Positions 18,614 to 26,750 of a stretch of 64,000 nt of DNA are shown here, one piece after another. The position numbers and the translations under genes are program-made. The notes under the pieces are model-generated. The model saw only the letters and a list, made by a program, of their open reading frames with translations. It ran no database searches and was not told the origin of the DNA. The DNA comes from Aureimonas sp. Leaf427 (GTDB lineage Bacteria > Pseudomonadota > Alphaproteobacteria > Rhizobiales > Rhizobiaceae): positions 99,016-163,015 of the forward strand of contig NZ_LMQW01000001.1 of the NCBI RefSeq assembly GCF_001425485.1, in the 5' to 3' direction. Each line of letters opens with the position of its first letter. The first letter of the stretch is position 1.

Positions 18614-19567
18614 TCAGCCGGACCGGCCGCGCCGCGCCATGTCGGCGAGAACGGTTGCGAGGATGAGAATGCCCTGCACGGCCCGCAGCCAGTAGGCGGA
18701 GACGTTGAGGAAGATCAGCGAGGAGCCGATCGCGGCAAAGAGGATCGCGGCCAGCGTCGAGCCGGTGACGGTGCCGATGCCGCCGAGGATCGACACGCCG
18801 CCGACGACCGAGGCGGTGATGATGATGAGCTCCAGCCCGTTCGGCACGGTCGACTGGATCACCTGGAGCTGCGTGGCGAAGAGAATGGCCGCGACGCCGG
18901 CGATGAGGCCGTGGATCGCGAAGACCTTCACGATCGTCGTCTTGTAGGGAATGCCCGAGGCCTCCGCCGCCTCGCCGTTTCCGCCGACCGCGTAGATCGA
19001 GCGGCCGAAGGCGGTGGAGCGCAGGAAGAAGGCCGCCGCGATCGTCATGCCCACCATGAACCAGACCGGCGAGGGCACGCCGAGAAGCCGGAACTGCGCC
19101 AGCTGGAACTCCGGCGGCAGGCCGGATATCCAGGCGCCGCCGGTGAAGGTGATGAGCCCGCCCCGCAGGATCGAGAGCATGGCGAGCGTCGCGATGATCG
19201 AAGGCACCTTGAGATAGGCGATCAGCGCCCCGAGCCCGGCATTGACGAGGCCGCCGGCGAGAATCGGCAGGAGCCAGGCGAGCCAGACGGGATAGCCGTT
19301 GGTGACGAGCAGGCCGGACAGAGTGGCGAGAACGCCGATCAGCGCGCCGACCGAGACGTCGATATGGCCGGAGATGATGACCATCGACATGCCGATCGCG
19401 GCGACCGCGATATAGGCGTTGCCGACGAAGATCGTGGTGAGGTTGTTCGTCGAGACGAAGCGCGGATTGATCCAGCCGACGACGGCGAAGAGCGCCACCA
19501 GCGCCAGGACGAGGAGGATCTCCTGGCCGGACGCCGAAAAGCGGCGCGAGAGCGTCGGGCCCTTCAT
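18614..19567 (-). CDS. Sugar ABC transporter permease (first)
   Basis: A 317-residue RbsC-family membrane permease with SGHIDVSVGALIGVLATLSG near residue 65 and VVGGVSILGGIGTVTGSTLA near residue 250, both conserved in the family. The start ATG 19567 overlaps the ATPase stop in an ATGA arrangement, so translation is probably coupled. A longer open frame runs into the ATPase gene but is only its shadow. Confidence 0.9.
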   Translation of the reverse strand: MKGPTLSRRFSASGQEILLVLALVALFAVVGWINPRFVSTNNLTTIFVGNAYIAVAAIGMSMVIISGHIDVSVGALIGVLATLSGLLVTNGYPVWLAWLLPILAGGLVNAGLGALIAYLKVPSIIATLAMLSILRGGLITFTGGAWISGLPPEFQLAQFRLLGVPSPVWFMVGMTIAAAFFLRSTAFGRSIYAVGGNGEAAEASGIPYKTTIVKVFAIHGLIAGVAAILFATQLQVIQSTVPNGLELIIITASVVGGVSILGGIGTVTGSTLAAILFAAIGSSLIFLNVSAYWLRAVQGILILATVLADMARRGRSG

Positions 19568-21084
19568 GCCGCATGCCCCCGCATCATGGCCGCGCCGACC
19601 CGGTCGGACGTCGCCTCCGCACGGGTCAGGATGGCGGACATGCGCCCGCCGTTCATGACGAGCACGCGGTCGCTCATGCCGAGCACTTCGGGAAGTTCGG
19701 ACGAGATCATCACGATGGCGATTCCGCTCCGGGCGAGCTGGTTCATGAGCTTGTGGATTTCCGTCTTGGCGCCGACGTCGACGCCGCGCGTCGGCTCGTC
19801 GAGAATGAGGATGCGCGGGTCGGTCGCCAGCCATTTGGCGATCACGACCTTCTGCTGGTTGCCGCCGGAGAGCTGCGCCACGACCTGTCCCGGCCCCCGC
19901 GCGCGGATCTGGAAGCGCTTGATGGCGTCGGCGGCGAGCACCTCCTGCCGCTTGGTGTCGACGACGATGCCGCGCTTCACCCGGTCGAGGATCGCCATGG
20001 AGACGTTCTCGCGGATCGACTGCGCCCGCACGAGCCCGTGCTGCGCGCGGTCCTCCGGCACGTAGGCGATGCGCCTGGCGATGGCCTCGCGCACGGAGCG
20101 GATCGTCACCGCCTCTCCGTCGATGCGGATCTCGCCCGACGTCGCGGGCGTGATGCCGAAGATCGTCTGCGCCAGTTCCGTGCGGCCGGACCCGACGAGG
20201 CCGGCAATGCCGAGGATCTCGCCCGCCCGCACCGAAAAGGAGACGCCCTCCACCTTGCCGGCATGGGTGAGGTCCTTCACCTCCAGCACGGTCTCGCCGA
20301 GCGGAATGTCCTCCTTGGGGAAGAGCTGCTCGATGTCGCGCCCGACCATCATCGAGACGAGCGCGGCTTCCGTGACCTCGGGCGTCGGACGCGTTCCGAT
20401 CGTCTGCCCGTCGCGCAGGACCGTCACGCGGTCGGCAATCTCGAAGATCTCGTTCATGCGGTGGCTGACATAGACGATGCCCACCCCCTCCGCCCGCAGC
20501 GAGCGCACGACGTCGAGCAGCCGCTTCACGTCGGCCTCGGCGAGCGCGGCCGTCGGCTCGTCCATGATGAGGACGCGGGCGTTGCGCGACAGGGCGCGGG
20601 CGATCTCCACCCGCTGGCGGTTGGCGACGGACAGGCGCGAGACCGGCTCGTCCACGTCGAGATCGGGGCAGTCCAGCCGGTCGAGGATGGCGCGGGCGCG
20701 CGTGCGCATCGCGGCCCAGTCGAGGAGGCCGCTCGCCTTGCGCGGCTGGTGGCCGAGGAAGACGTTCTCGGCCACCGTCATGGCGGGGAAGAGCAGAAGC
20801 TCCTGATGCACGACCGCGATGCCGAGGCCTTGCGCCTCGCGGGGACCGGAGAAGCGGATCGCCTGCCCGTCCAGCTCGACGCTGCCCTCGTTCGGCTGGT
20901 GCGCGCCGGACATGACGCGGATCATGGTCGACTTGCCCGCGCCGTTCTCGCCCATCAGCGCATGGACCTCGCCGGCGCGGAGATCGAAATCGACCCCGCG
21001 AAGGACGTGAACCGGGCCGAAGGACTTGTTCAGGCCGCGAAGCGCCAGGATCGGGCCGCCCCCCGGCGAAGGCTCAGTTGACAA
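19564..21084 (-). CDS. Sugar ABC transporter ATP-binding protein (two domains)
   Basis: A 506-residue fused pair of ATPase domains of the RbsA/RhaT/MglA type. The first domain has Walker A GENGAGKST (residues 45-53), the signature-like LSVANRQRVEIARAL, and Walker B VLIMDEPTAAL. The second has the degenerate Walker A GLVGSGRTEL usual for this family, with signature LSGGNQQKV and Walker B ILILDEPTRG. It starts at TTG 21084, overlapping the SDR gene by 11 bp, with GAAGGAGG five bases upstream; no better start exists in frame. Confidence 0.92.
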   Translation of the reverse strand: MSTEPSPGGGPILALRGLNKSFGPVHVLRGVDFDLRAGEVHALMGENGAGKSTMIRVMSGAHQPNEGSVELDGQAIRFSGPREAQGLGIAVVHQELLLFPAMTVAENVFLGHQPRKASGLLDWAAMRTRARAILDRLDCPDLDVDEPVSRLSVANRQRVEIARALSRNARVLIMDEPTAALAEADVKRLLDVVRSLRAEGVGIVYVSHRMNEIFEIADRVTVLRDGQTIGTRPTPEVTEAALVSMMVGRDIEQLFPKEDIPLGETVLEVKDLTHAGKVEGVSFSVRAGEILGIAGLVGSGRTELAQTIFGITPATSGEIRIDGEAVTIRSVREAIARRIAYVPEDRAQHGLVRAQSIRENVSMAILDRVKRGIVVDTKRQEVLAADAIKRFQIRARGPGQVVAQLSGGNQQKVVIAKWLATDPRILILDEPTRGVDVGAKTEIHKLMNQLARSGIAIVMISSELPEVLGMSDRVLVMNGGRMSAILTRAEATSDRVGAAMMRGHAA

Positions 21085-21799
21085 GGAAGCCTCCTTCGAC
21101 CGGAAGCGCCAGACCGTGGAGCATGGCGCTCTTCTCCGACAGAAGGAAGCAGACGACCTCTGCGACGTCGCCGGTCTCGCAGAAGCGGCCGAGCGGCGTG
21201 CGCGCCAGCATGGGGCCGCCTTTCTCCGGCGCCTCCCAGGCGACGCGGGCGAGATCGGTCAGCGTGATGCCGGGATTGACCGCGTTGACGCGGATGCCGT
21301 GCGGCCCGAGCTCCGTCGCCATCACGCGGGTCAGCCCGTCCATGCCGCCCTTGGAGGCGCAATAGGCGGCGTGGTCGCGAAAGCCGAGGAAGGAGGAGAG
21401 CGAGGAGACGTTGACGATCGCGCCGGGGCGCCTGGCGGCGACCAGCGAGCGCGCGACGACCTGGGAGACGATCGCGGTGGCGCGCAGGTTCACGGCCTGG
21501 ATGAGATCGAAGGACTCGTCCTTCATCTCCAGAAAGGGCTCGAGGATGTTGATGCCCGCGCAGTTGACGAGAAGCTCCGCCGGCAGCGCCGCCTCGGCCG
21601 CCCGCCGCGTGGCGCCCGCATCGGACAGATCGACCGCGATGCCGCGGCTGCCGATCTCCGCGCCGAGAGAGGCGAGATCGTCGTCCGACCGCGACAGCGC
21701 GACGACGCTCGCGCCCCGCTCCGCCAGCATCCGCGCGACGTTCCGCCCGATGCCCTTGCCGGCGCCCGTCACGAGCGCCGTCTTCCCCGCAAATTCCAT
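21074..21799 (-). CDS. Short-chain dehydrogenase, L-xylulose/carbonyl reductase-like
   Basis: A 241-residue classical SDR. It has the NAD(P)-binding TGAGKGIGRNVA near the N-terminus, NCAGIN, the catalytic Ser in VSSLSSF, and the Tyr-Lys pair in AAYCASKGG. The short length and early FAGKTALVTGAGKGIGR resemble dicarbonyl/L-xylulose reductases (DCXR type). ATG 21799 follows GGGAGGGG; an upstream TTG adds only five residues. It lies between a xylitol-dehydrogenase-like gene and the ABC ATPase, which fits interconversion of L-xylulose and xylitol, though specificity cannot be fixed by reading. Confidence 0.85.
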   Translation of the reverse strand: MEFAGKTALVTGAGKGIGRNVARMLAERGASVVALSRSDDDLASLGAEIGSRGIAVDLSDAGATRRAAEAALPAELLVNCAGINILEPFLEMKDESFDLIQAVNLRATAIVSQVVARSLVAARRPGAIVNVSSLSSFLGFRDHAAYCASKGGMDGLTRVMATELGPHGIRVNAVNPGITLTDLARVAWEAPEKGGPMLARTPLGRFCETGDVAEVVCFLLSEKSAMLHGLALPVEGGFLVN

Positions 21800-21886
21800 C
21801 CCCGCCCCTCCCAAGGCATCATGGGTCCGATCGAAACGGCGACCCTCCCGGCCGCCTCCCTTCAGTCGCGCATCCTCGCGAAAGCG

Positions 21887-21928
21887 CGATCCGTCACGAC
21901 GGCATCTCGATCCGTCACGACGGCATCT
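21887..21928. repeat. 21-bp tandem duplication at the 3' end of the dehydrogenase gene
   Basis: Two identical adjacent copies of a 21-bp unit starting CGATCCGTCACGACGG (21887-21907 and 21908-21928). The second copy contains the stop codon and last codons of the xylitol-dehydrogenase-like gene; the first lies just beyond the stop. The duplication does not alter the protein. Confidence 0.8.
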
Positions 21929-22988
21929 CGATCTGCATCTTCACCTCGCCCTTCGGCGCGCTCGCGGCGAGTTCGAAGGCCCGGACGCTCTCCTCGAAGG
22001 CGAAGGTCTTGGTGATCAGCGGCGAGACGTCGATCGCCCCCGATGCGAGCATGGCGACGCAGCGCGGGAAGACGTGAGCGTAGCGGAAGACATGCTCGAC
22101 GCGGGCCTCCTTCAGCATGGCCGCCGAGACGTCGTAGGCCACCGGCTTCAGCGGCAGGCCGACGAGCACCACGACGCCGCCCGGGCAGAGCGCATCGAAA
22201 ATGCCCGCGATCGCCCGGTCCGAACCCGCGCATTCGTAGATCACGTCCGCGCCCCAGCCGGCGCTCATGCGCTTTACCGCCTCCGCGAGGTTCTCGCGGG
22301 CGACGTTGACGGTCGTCACCTTGCCGAGCCCGGCCGCGATGGCGAGCTTGGAATCGTCGACGTCGCTGACGACCACCTCCGACGCGCCGGCGGCGAAGGC
22401 GGAGAGCACGGTGACGAGGCCGATCGGCCCGGCGCCGATGACGACCGCCAGATGGCCCGGCGCGCCCCGCGCCTTGGTCGCGGCATGAACCCCGACCGCC
22501 AGCGGCTCGACCATCGCGCCCGCCGCGAAGGACACGGTGTCCGGCAGCTTGAAGGTGAAGGCTTCCGGATGGACGACGCTGGAGCGCAGCACGCCGTGGA
22601 CCGGCGGGGTCGCCCAGAAGCGCACGGCCGGATCGAGATTGTAGAGGCCGAGGCGGGTCGCTCGGCTCGCCGGGTCGGGCACGCCCGGCTCCATGCAGAC
22701 GCGGTCGCCGACGGAGAGCGTCTCCACCTCGGCGCCGATCTCCGTCACCGTGCCGGAGGCCTCGTGCCCGAGGATCATCGGCTCCTTCACGACGAAGGGA
22801 CCGATGGCGCCATGGGTGTAATAGTGCACGTCCGAGCCGCAGATGCCGACCGTATGGACCCTGATCCGCACGTCACGCGGCCCGAGCGGCTCCACGACGG
22901 GCAGTTCGCGCAGGCTCAGCCGATCCTTCGCCTCCAGGACCAGCGCCCTCGTCTCGTCACCTGCATCGCGCTTGGCTGCAACACTCAT
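21915..22988 (-). CDS. Zinc-dependent alcohol dehydrogenase, xylitol/sorbitol dehydrogenase-like
   Basis: A 357-residue medium-chain dehydrogenase. The catalytic zinc ligands are visible as the Cys in [11 protein letters not shown] and the His-Glu in ILGHEASG. The Rossmann motif is [20 protein letters not shown], followed by [11 protein letters not shown], whose Asp favours NAD. The structural-zinc lobe contains no cysteines, and the [17 protein letters not shown] context matches bacterial xylitol/sorbitol dehydrogenases. Probable reaction: polyol to ketose, such as xylitol to D-xylulose. It heads the ABC operon, 78 bp after the AraC gene. Confidence 0.88.
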   Translation of the reverse strand: MSVAAKRDAGDETRALVLEAKDRLSLRELPVVEPLGPRDVRIRVHTVGICGSDVHYYTHGAIGPFVVKEPMILGHEASGTVTEIGAEVETLSVGDRVCMEPGVPDPASRATRLGLYNLDPAVRFWATPPVHGVLRSSVVHPEAFTFKLPDTVSFAAGAMVEPLAVGVHAATKARGAPGHLAVVIGAGPIGLVTVLSAFAAGASEVVVSDVDDSKLAIAAGLGKVTTVNVARENLAEAVKRMSAGWGADVIYECAGSDRAIAGIFDALCPGGVVVLVGLPLKPVAYDVSAAMLKEARVEHVFRYAHVFPRCVAMLASGAIDVSPLITKTFAFEESVRAFELAASAPKGEVKMQIEMPS

Positions 22989-23066
22989 CGCCGACGCCCC
23001 CCGACATTCTAGAAGCCCACTTTGGGCGGGAGACTAGTCCGGGAACGGCCCGATCGAAAACGCCTT

Positions 23067-24014
23067 TTAGGACGAGCTTGCAAACTTTCTTGGCAATGAC
23101 GCGTCTTCCGGAGCCCTCTCCGGCGATGGTGCGTTGCGGCGAATCTGGTGTGCGTCGCGGCGATAGGCGGAGGGCGTCTGGCGGCACACGGCGAAGAACT
23201 GACGATTGAAATTGGCCGTGTTGTTGAAGCCCGCGTCGTAACAGATCTTGGTGATCGGCAGGTCGCTGCCGGAGAGCAGCGTGCAGGCATGCTGGACCCG
23301 CAGCTGATTCACGTAGAACGAGAAGTTATGCCCCGTCTGGTGCTTGAAGAAGCGCGAGAAGGCGGTCGCCTCCATGTTGCAGACCTCGGCTGCCTCCGCG
23401 AGGCCGAGATCGCGCTGGTAGTTCTCGCCGAGAAAGGCGATCACCCGCTCCAGCCGCCGCGAGGTGACGCTGTGAAGGCCGAGACTCGGCGCCCCGCGCG
23501 AGAGCGTCCGGCGCCCCGCCGGATCGGCCGACAGCTCCGCCATCATGTCGAGGAAGAGGATCAGCCGGCGCGGCCCCGCAGCCGGCCCGATTTCGCAAAG
23601 TTTTCTGGCACCGCGCCGAGCGGTCTCGCCGATGAACTCGACCCCGAAGGCGCTCTCCGCGATCAGCGCGCCCACCTCCGCCAGCTCCGCAAAGCCTTGG
23701 GACAGCGTGTCCGCGAAACCCTGGCCGAACTGCACGAGCATGTCGCGGTCGCAGACCCGCTCCCCCGGCCCGATCGCGCTGACCCAATTGTGCGGCAGGT
23801 TCGGCCCGGTCAGGACGAGGCTCCCCGGCTCGAACGGGCCGACATGGTCGCCGATCATCATCTGCCCGCTCGTCGCCTGGATCAGATGCAGCTCATATTC
23901 GGGATGGCGGTGCCACTTGGCCAGATGGTGCGGATGGTCGTGGACGGCCCAGCGAAAGGACTCGCCGGGGCCGCAGATGACGACCTCGCCGGCCGGATGC
24001 GGCCCGCTAGCCAT
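23067..24014 (-). CDS. AraC-family transcriptional regulator with cupin sensor
   Basis: A 315-residue activator. The N-terminal domain has a cupin-like fold with HHLAKWHRHPEYELHLI, a ligand-binding beta barrel. The C-terminal 100 residues carry two helix-turn-helix motifs (LAEAAEVCNMEATAFSRFFK and ITKICYDAGFNNTANFNRQF). It lies immediately upstream of the polyol dehydrogenase-ABC operon on the same strand and is its probable regulator. It overlaps the thioesterase gene upstream by eight bases. Confidence 0.88.
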   Translation of the reverse strand: MASGPHPAGEVVICGPGESFRWAVHDHPHHLAKWHRHPEYELHLIQATSGQMMIGDHVGPFEPGSLVLTGPNLPHNWVSAIGPGERVCDRDMLVQFGQGFADTLSQGFAELAEVGALIAESAFGVEFIGETARRGARKLCEIGPAAGPRRLILFLDMMAELSADPAGRRTLSRGAPSLGLHSVTSRRLERVIAFLGENYQRDLGLAEAAEVCNMEATAFSRFFKHQTGHNFSFYVNQLRVQHACTLLSGSDLPITKICYDAGFNNTANFNRQFFAVCRQTPSAYRRDAHQIRRNAPSPERAPEDASLPRKFASSS

Positions 24015-24402
24015 CGATCACACGGGGTTTGCGAAGGGCATCGATGGCGACGAAGGTGAAGAGGCCCCGCGTCACCTGCTCGGTCTCCTCGCTCTCGCGC
24101 GAGCGGCGCCAGGCCTCGACCGAAATCTTCATCGAGGTCCGGCCGACCGAGACGACGTCGGCATAGAGGCTGACCTCGTCGCCGACGATCACCGGCTTCA
24201 GGAACTGCATCGCGTCGATCGCCACCGTCGCGCAGCGCCCCCGCGCACGCCGCGCCGCAGCGGCCCCCGCCGCGAAATCCATCTGCGCGAGCAGCCACCC
24301 GCCGAAGATATCGCCGGCCGGATTGGTGTCGGCGGGCATGGCGATGGTCCGAATCGTCGGCGCGGACAACTGCCGGTGCTCCATCGCGGACACATCTTCC
24401 AT
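24007..24402 (-). CDS. Acyl-CoA thioesterase, YciA/hotdog family
   Basis: A 131-residue hotdog-fold enzyme. The signature PADTNPAGDIFGGWLLAQMD contains the catalytic Asp/Gly region of YciA-type acyl-CoA hydrolases, and VTRGLFTFVAID ends the fold. It should hydrolyse acyl-CoA thioesters. ATG 24402 is preferred (AGAGG ten bases upstream); ATG 24384 is possible. Its stop overlaps the AraC gene, so the two may be cotranscribed, but a functional link is not evident. Confidence 0.88.
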   Translation of the reverse strand: MEDVSAMEHRQLSAPTIRTIAMPADTNPAGDIFGGWLLAQMDFAAGAAAARRARGRCATVAIDAMQFLKPVIVGDEVSLYADVVSVGRTSMKISVEAWRRSRESEETEQVTRGLFTFVAIDALRKPRVIDG

Positions 24403-24546
24403 GTTTAGAACGCCTCTCGTGTACCCCATCCGATAGGGCCGCAAACGCCCGCCGGCCGCAAGGGCGGAACACGAGGGAAAAACGAGAATCCGACGGGCCT
24501 CACGCCTTCGACGAAGCGAACGGCCCGAAACGCTTCTCCGTTGAAT

Positions 24547-24569
24547 AAGGTAGCACCAAGAGCTACCTT
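24547..24569. promoter_or_regulatory. Perfect palindrome, probable toxin-antitoxin operator
   Basis: AAGGTAGC, seven bases, GCTACCTT: eight-base perfect arms ending seven bases before the toxin start codon. XRE antitoxins typically bind such palindromes over their own promoters and repress the operon, alone or with the toxin. A TTGAAT at 24541-24546 just before it could be a -35 element. The match of position and symmetry supports autoregulation. Confidence 0.6.
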
Positions 24570-24575
24570 GCAAAG

Positions 24576-24968
24576 ATGATCGCTTCCGCGAAGCCGACGA
24601 GGGCTTTCAAGACCCGCTGGTTCTCCAAGGCCGCAGCGAAGGCGCGCATTGCGGACGAGGAGCTTTGCGAAGCGGTGGCCCAGGCGATGCTGGGGCAGAT
24701 CGACGATCTCGGCGGAGGAGTCTTCAAGAAGCGCCTCGACAAGAACCGGCACCGCAGCATCATCCTCGCCCGGGGCGGGCGAAACTGGTTCTACACCTAT
24801 CTTTTCGCCAAGAAGGACAGGGACAATATCGATGCGGACGAACTCGCCGCCTTTCGCGACCTTGCCGACATCTACGCCGCCAAGACGGAGGAGTCGCTGC
24901 TCAAGGAGCTGGCGGCAAACGAACTGACGGAGATCTGCCATGACGACGAAATCCAAGTTCAAGAGTGA
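24576..24968 (+). CDS. RelE/ParE-superfamily toxin (NadS-associated type)
   Basis: A 130-residue toxin of the RelE-like group that pairs with NadS antitoxins (COG4737 type). Family features seen are WFSKAAAKARIADEELCEA at the start, the GQIDDLGGGVFKKRL strand, RSIILARGGRNWFYTYLFAKKDRDNI, and the ADELAAFRDLADIY helix. Such toxins are ribosome-dependent mRNA nucleases or related translation blockers. Toxin precedes antitoxin, and the two genes overlap by 29 bp, so synthesis is coupled. The usual length is about 110 residues; about 20 extra lie at the C-terminus. Confidence 0.85.
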   Translation: MIASAKPTRAFKTRWFSKAAAKARIADEELCEAVAQAMLGQIDDLGGGVFKKRLDKNRHRSIILARGGRNWFYTYLFAKKDRDNIDADELAAFRDLADIYAAKTEESLLKELAANELTEICHDDEIQVQE

Positions 24969-25263
24969 CGCCTTCGAGGCGATCCACAGCAGCGCTGCCG
25001 GCATGTTCCGGGCCGGCACGATCGACAAGGCGACGATGCGGCATTTCGACGAGTCCTGCCTGTCCGTTCCACGAGCCATCGAGCCGGCCGAGATCAAACA
25101 GCTTCGCGAAGCGAACCATGTCAGCCAGCCCGTCTTCGCCCGCTATCTCAACACAAGCGAAAGCACGATCGAGAAGTGGGAGACCGGCGCCAAGAAGCCG
25201 AGCGCCATAGCGCTGAAACTCCTGTCCATCGTGCAGAAGCACGGGTTGCAGATCCTGACTTAG
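24940..25263 (+). CDS. XRE-family antitoxin (NadS-like)
   Basis: A 107-residue antitoxin. The C-terminal half is a Cro/CI-type helix-turn-helix (IKQLREANHVSQPVFARYLNTSESTIEKWETG), and the N-terminal half (KSDAFEAIHSSAAGMFRAGTIDKATMRHFDESCL) is typical of NadS proteins. It should neutralise the upstream toxin and repress the operon through the palindrome at 24547-24569. The start codon lies inside the toxin gene. Confidence 0.88.
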   Translation: MTTKSKFKSDAFEAIHSSAAGMFRAGTIDKATMRHFDESCLSVPRAIEPAEIKQLREANHVSQPVFARYLNTSESTIEKWETGAKKPSAIALKLLSIVQKHGLQILT

Positions 25264-25340
25264 AGCCTAGAGCCTCGGACGGTCGGCAGAGCATTCTGCG
25301 GGACCGAGCGGATCGACCGCCCCGGTCTCTTCGATGACTT

Positions 25341-26519
25341 TCAACGCCCTGCCAGCGCACCGCCGACGAGGGTGAAGGGGCTCGCGATGGCGGCGCCCGC
25401 CGCGTTGAAGACGTAGGCGCCCGCCTGGCGCAGGCCGTTCGGCTCGCCCGCGACATCGGCCGTGGAGGCATAGACGCTGGCGAAGGCGACGAAGCGGTCG
25501 TGGTTCAGCCGGTCGCTTGCGCTCAAGGTGGAAATGTCGACGATGCGCAGGTCGAAGCGCCGCGCGATTTCCAGCGATCGGGGGTCCTGCACGTCGATCG
25601 CGCCGATGCGCGGCCGCCCGCCGGCGACGCGGCTGGAGACGGCCAGCGCCCGGTCGTCCTGCGAGACGAGGATCATCAGGGGGCGCTTCATCGACCCGAG
25701 CGTCTCCATCTGCGTGCGGAAGACGTCGACGTCGATGTCGGGCGCGGCCAGGACCACGTCGAGCCCGGCAAGGACTGGGTCGTGCTTCAGGAGGCGAAGC
25801 TGGCGGAGGGACTCCACGACCAGCCAGCCGCCCATGCTGTGGCCGATGAGGGTCGTCTTGCGAACGCCCGGCACCTCGTGGACGGTTGAAAGCAGCTTGA
25901 CGAGATGGTCGCGCGAGAAGGTGACGGCGTCGCGGTCGGCGACGTAGCCGGTCACGGCCGCCTCCGAGGGCCAGGAGAAGAGGACCGGAACCGTGCCCCC
26001 GCCGGAATCGGAGGTCAGCTGCGCGAGCCGGAAGAGCCCTTCCTGCAGGCTGTAATTGTAGCCGTGCACGAAGACGGCGACCTCGCCCGGCTTGCCCTCG
26101 ACCGAAGCGGGCGAAGCCTTCGCCACGCGCGTCGCGAGCCCGTTGCGGAACTCGGCCTCGGTCAAAGGACGGCGCCGCACCGTGGCGAAGCTCTTGTCGG
26201 GACCGGGCTGTCGCTCGAACCATTCGACCCGGCCGGACTCGTGGCCCGGCGGGATGGAGATCGTGAACTCGGCATAGGCGAGATCCCGCGCTCGGCCGCT
26301 GCCGAAACCGGCATCCGGCTTTCCGTCGGACGGCCCGAGCCGCTCGCGGTCGGTCGCCACATAGACCGTCACGAGCTTGGCGCCGGGAACGCTCGCCTCG
26401 ACCGGCACGAGCGCGATCGAGCCCGGCCGCGTCCCGCAGCCGGCCAAGGAGAGCGCCAGGGCGAAGAGGAGGCTCGCCGTCAAGGCGAGGCGGCAGCCGC
26501 AGGCAGCGAAGGTCGTCAT
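25341..26519 (-). CDS. Lipoprotein alpha/beta hydrolase (DUF900 type)
   Basis: A 392-residue predicted lipoprotein: hydrophobic leader LALTASLLFALALSLAGC with the lipobox Cys near residue 25. The body is an alpha/beta hydrolase of the DUF900/COG4782 type. It has YVATDRERLGPSDG early, VFVHGYNYSLQEG (oxyanion region), LFSWPSEA, and the nucleophile elbow TLIGHSMGGWLV with its Ser. The substrate is unknown; family members are envelope esterases or lipases. ATG 26519 gives a standard signal peptide, whereas the longer frame does not. It is divergent from the Gfo/Idh/MocA gene. Confidence 0.85.
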   Translation of the reverse strand: MTTFAACGCRLALTASLLFALALSLAGCGTRPGSIALVPVEASVPGAKLVTVYVATDRERLGPSDGKPDAGFGSGRARDLAYAEFTISIPPGHESGRVEWFERQPGPDKSFATVRRRPLTEAEFRNGLATRVAKASPASVEGKPGEVAVFVHGYNYSLQEGLFRLAQLTSDSGGGTVPVLFSWPSEAAVTGYVADRDAVTFSRDHLVKLLSTVHEVPGVRKTTLIGHSMGGWLVVESLRQLRLLKHDPVLAGLDVVLAAPDIDVDVFRTQMETLGSMKRPLMILVSQDDRALAVSSRVAGGRPRIGAIDVQDPRSLEIARRFDLRIVDISTLSASDRLNHDRFVAFASVYASTADVAGEPNGLRQAGAYVFNAAGAAIASPFTLVGGALAGR

Positions 26520-26750
26520 CGGTCCGATCCCGTTCGGCTCCGCCCTGCGGAGAGGTCGCGCCGGAGCGATGCCCCCGAATTGGCACGCGCACAAGACGGC
26601 TCACGGCTTTTCCAAGTGGTCCGCCATCACGCTTTCGCGGGACCGTGCCTTGAAGACGGCATCGGCGTTCCGCGCCGGGCGCCCTCTGGAACGGGCGCGA
26701 AATCCGACTATGGTCCGCCTCGCAGACAGACCCCGGAGGAGGAAACGGGC

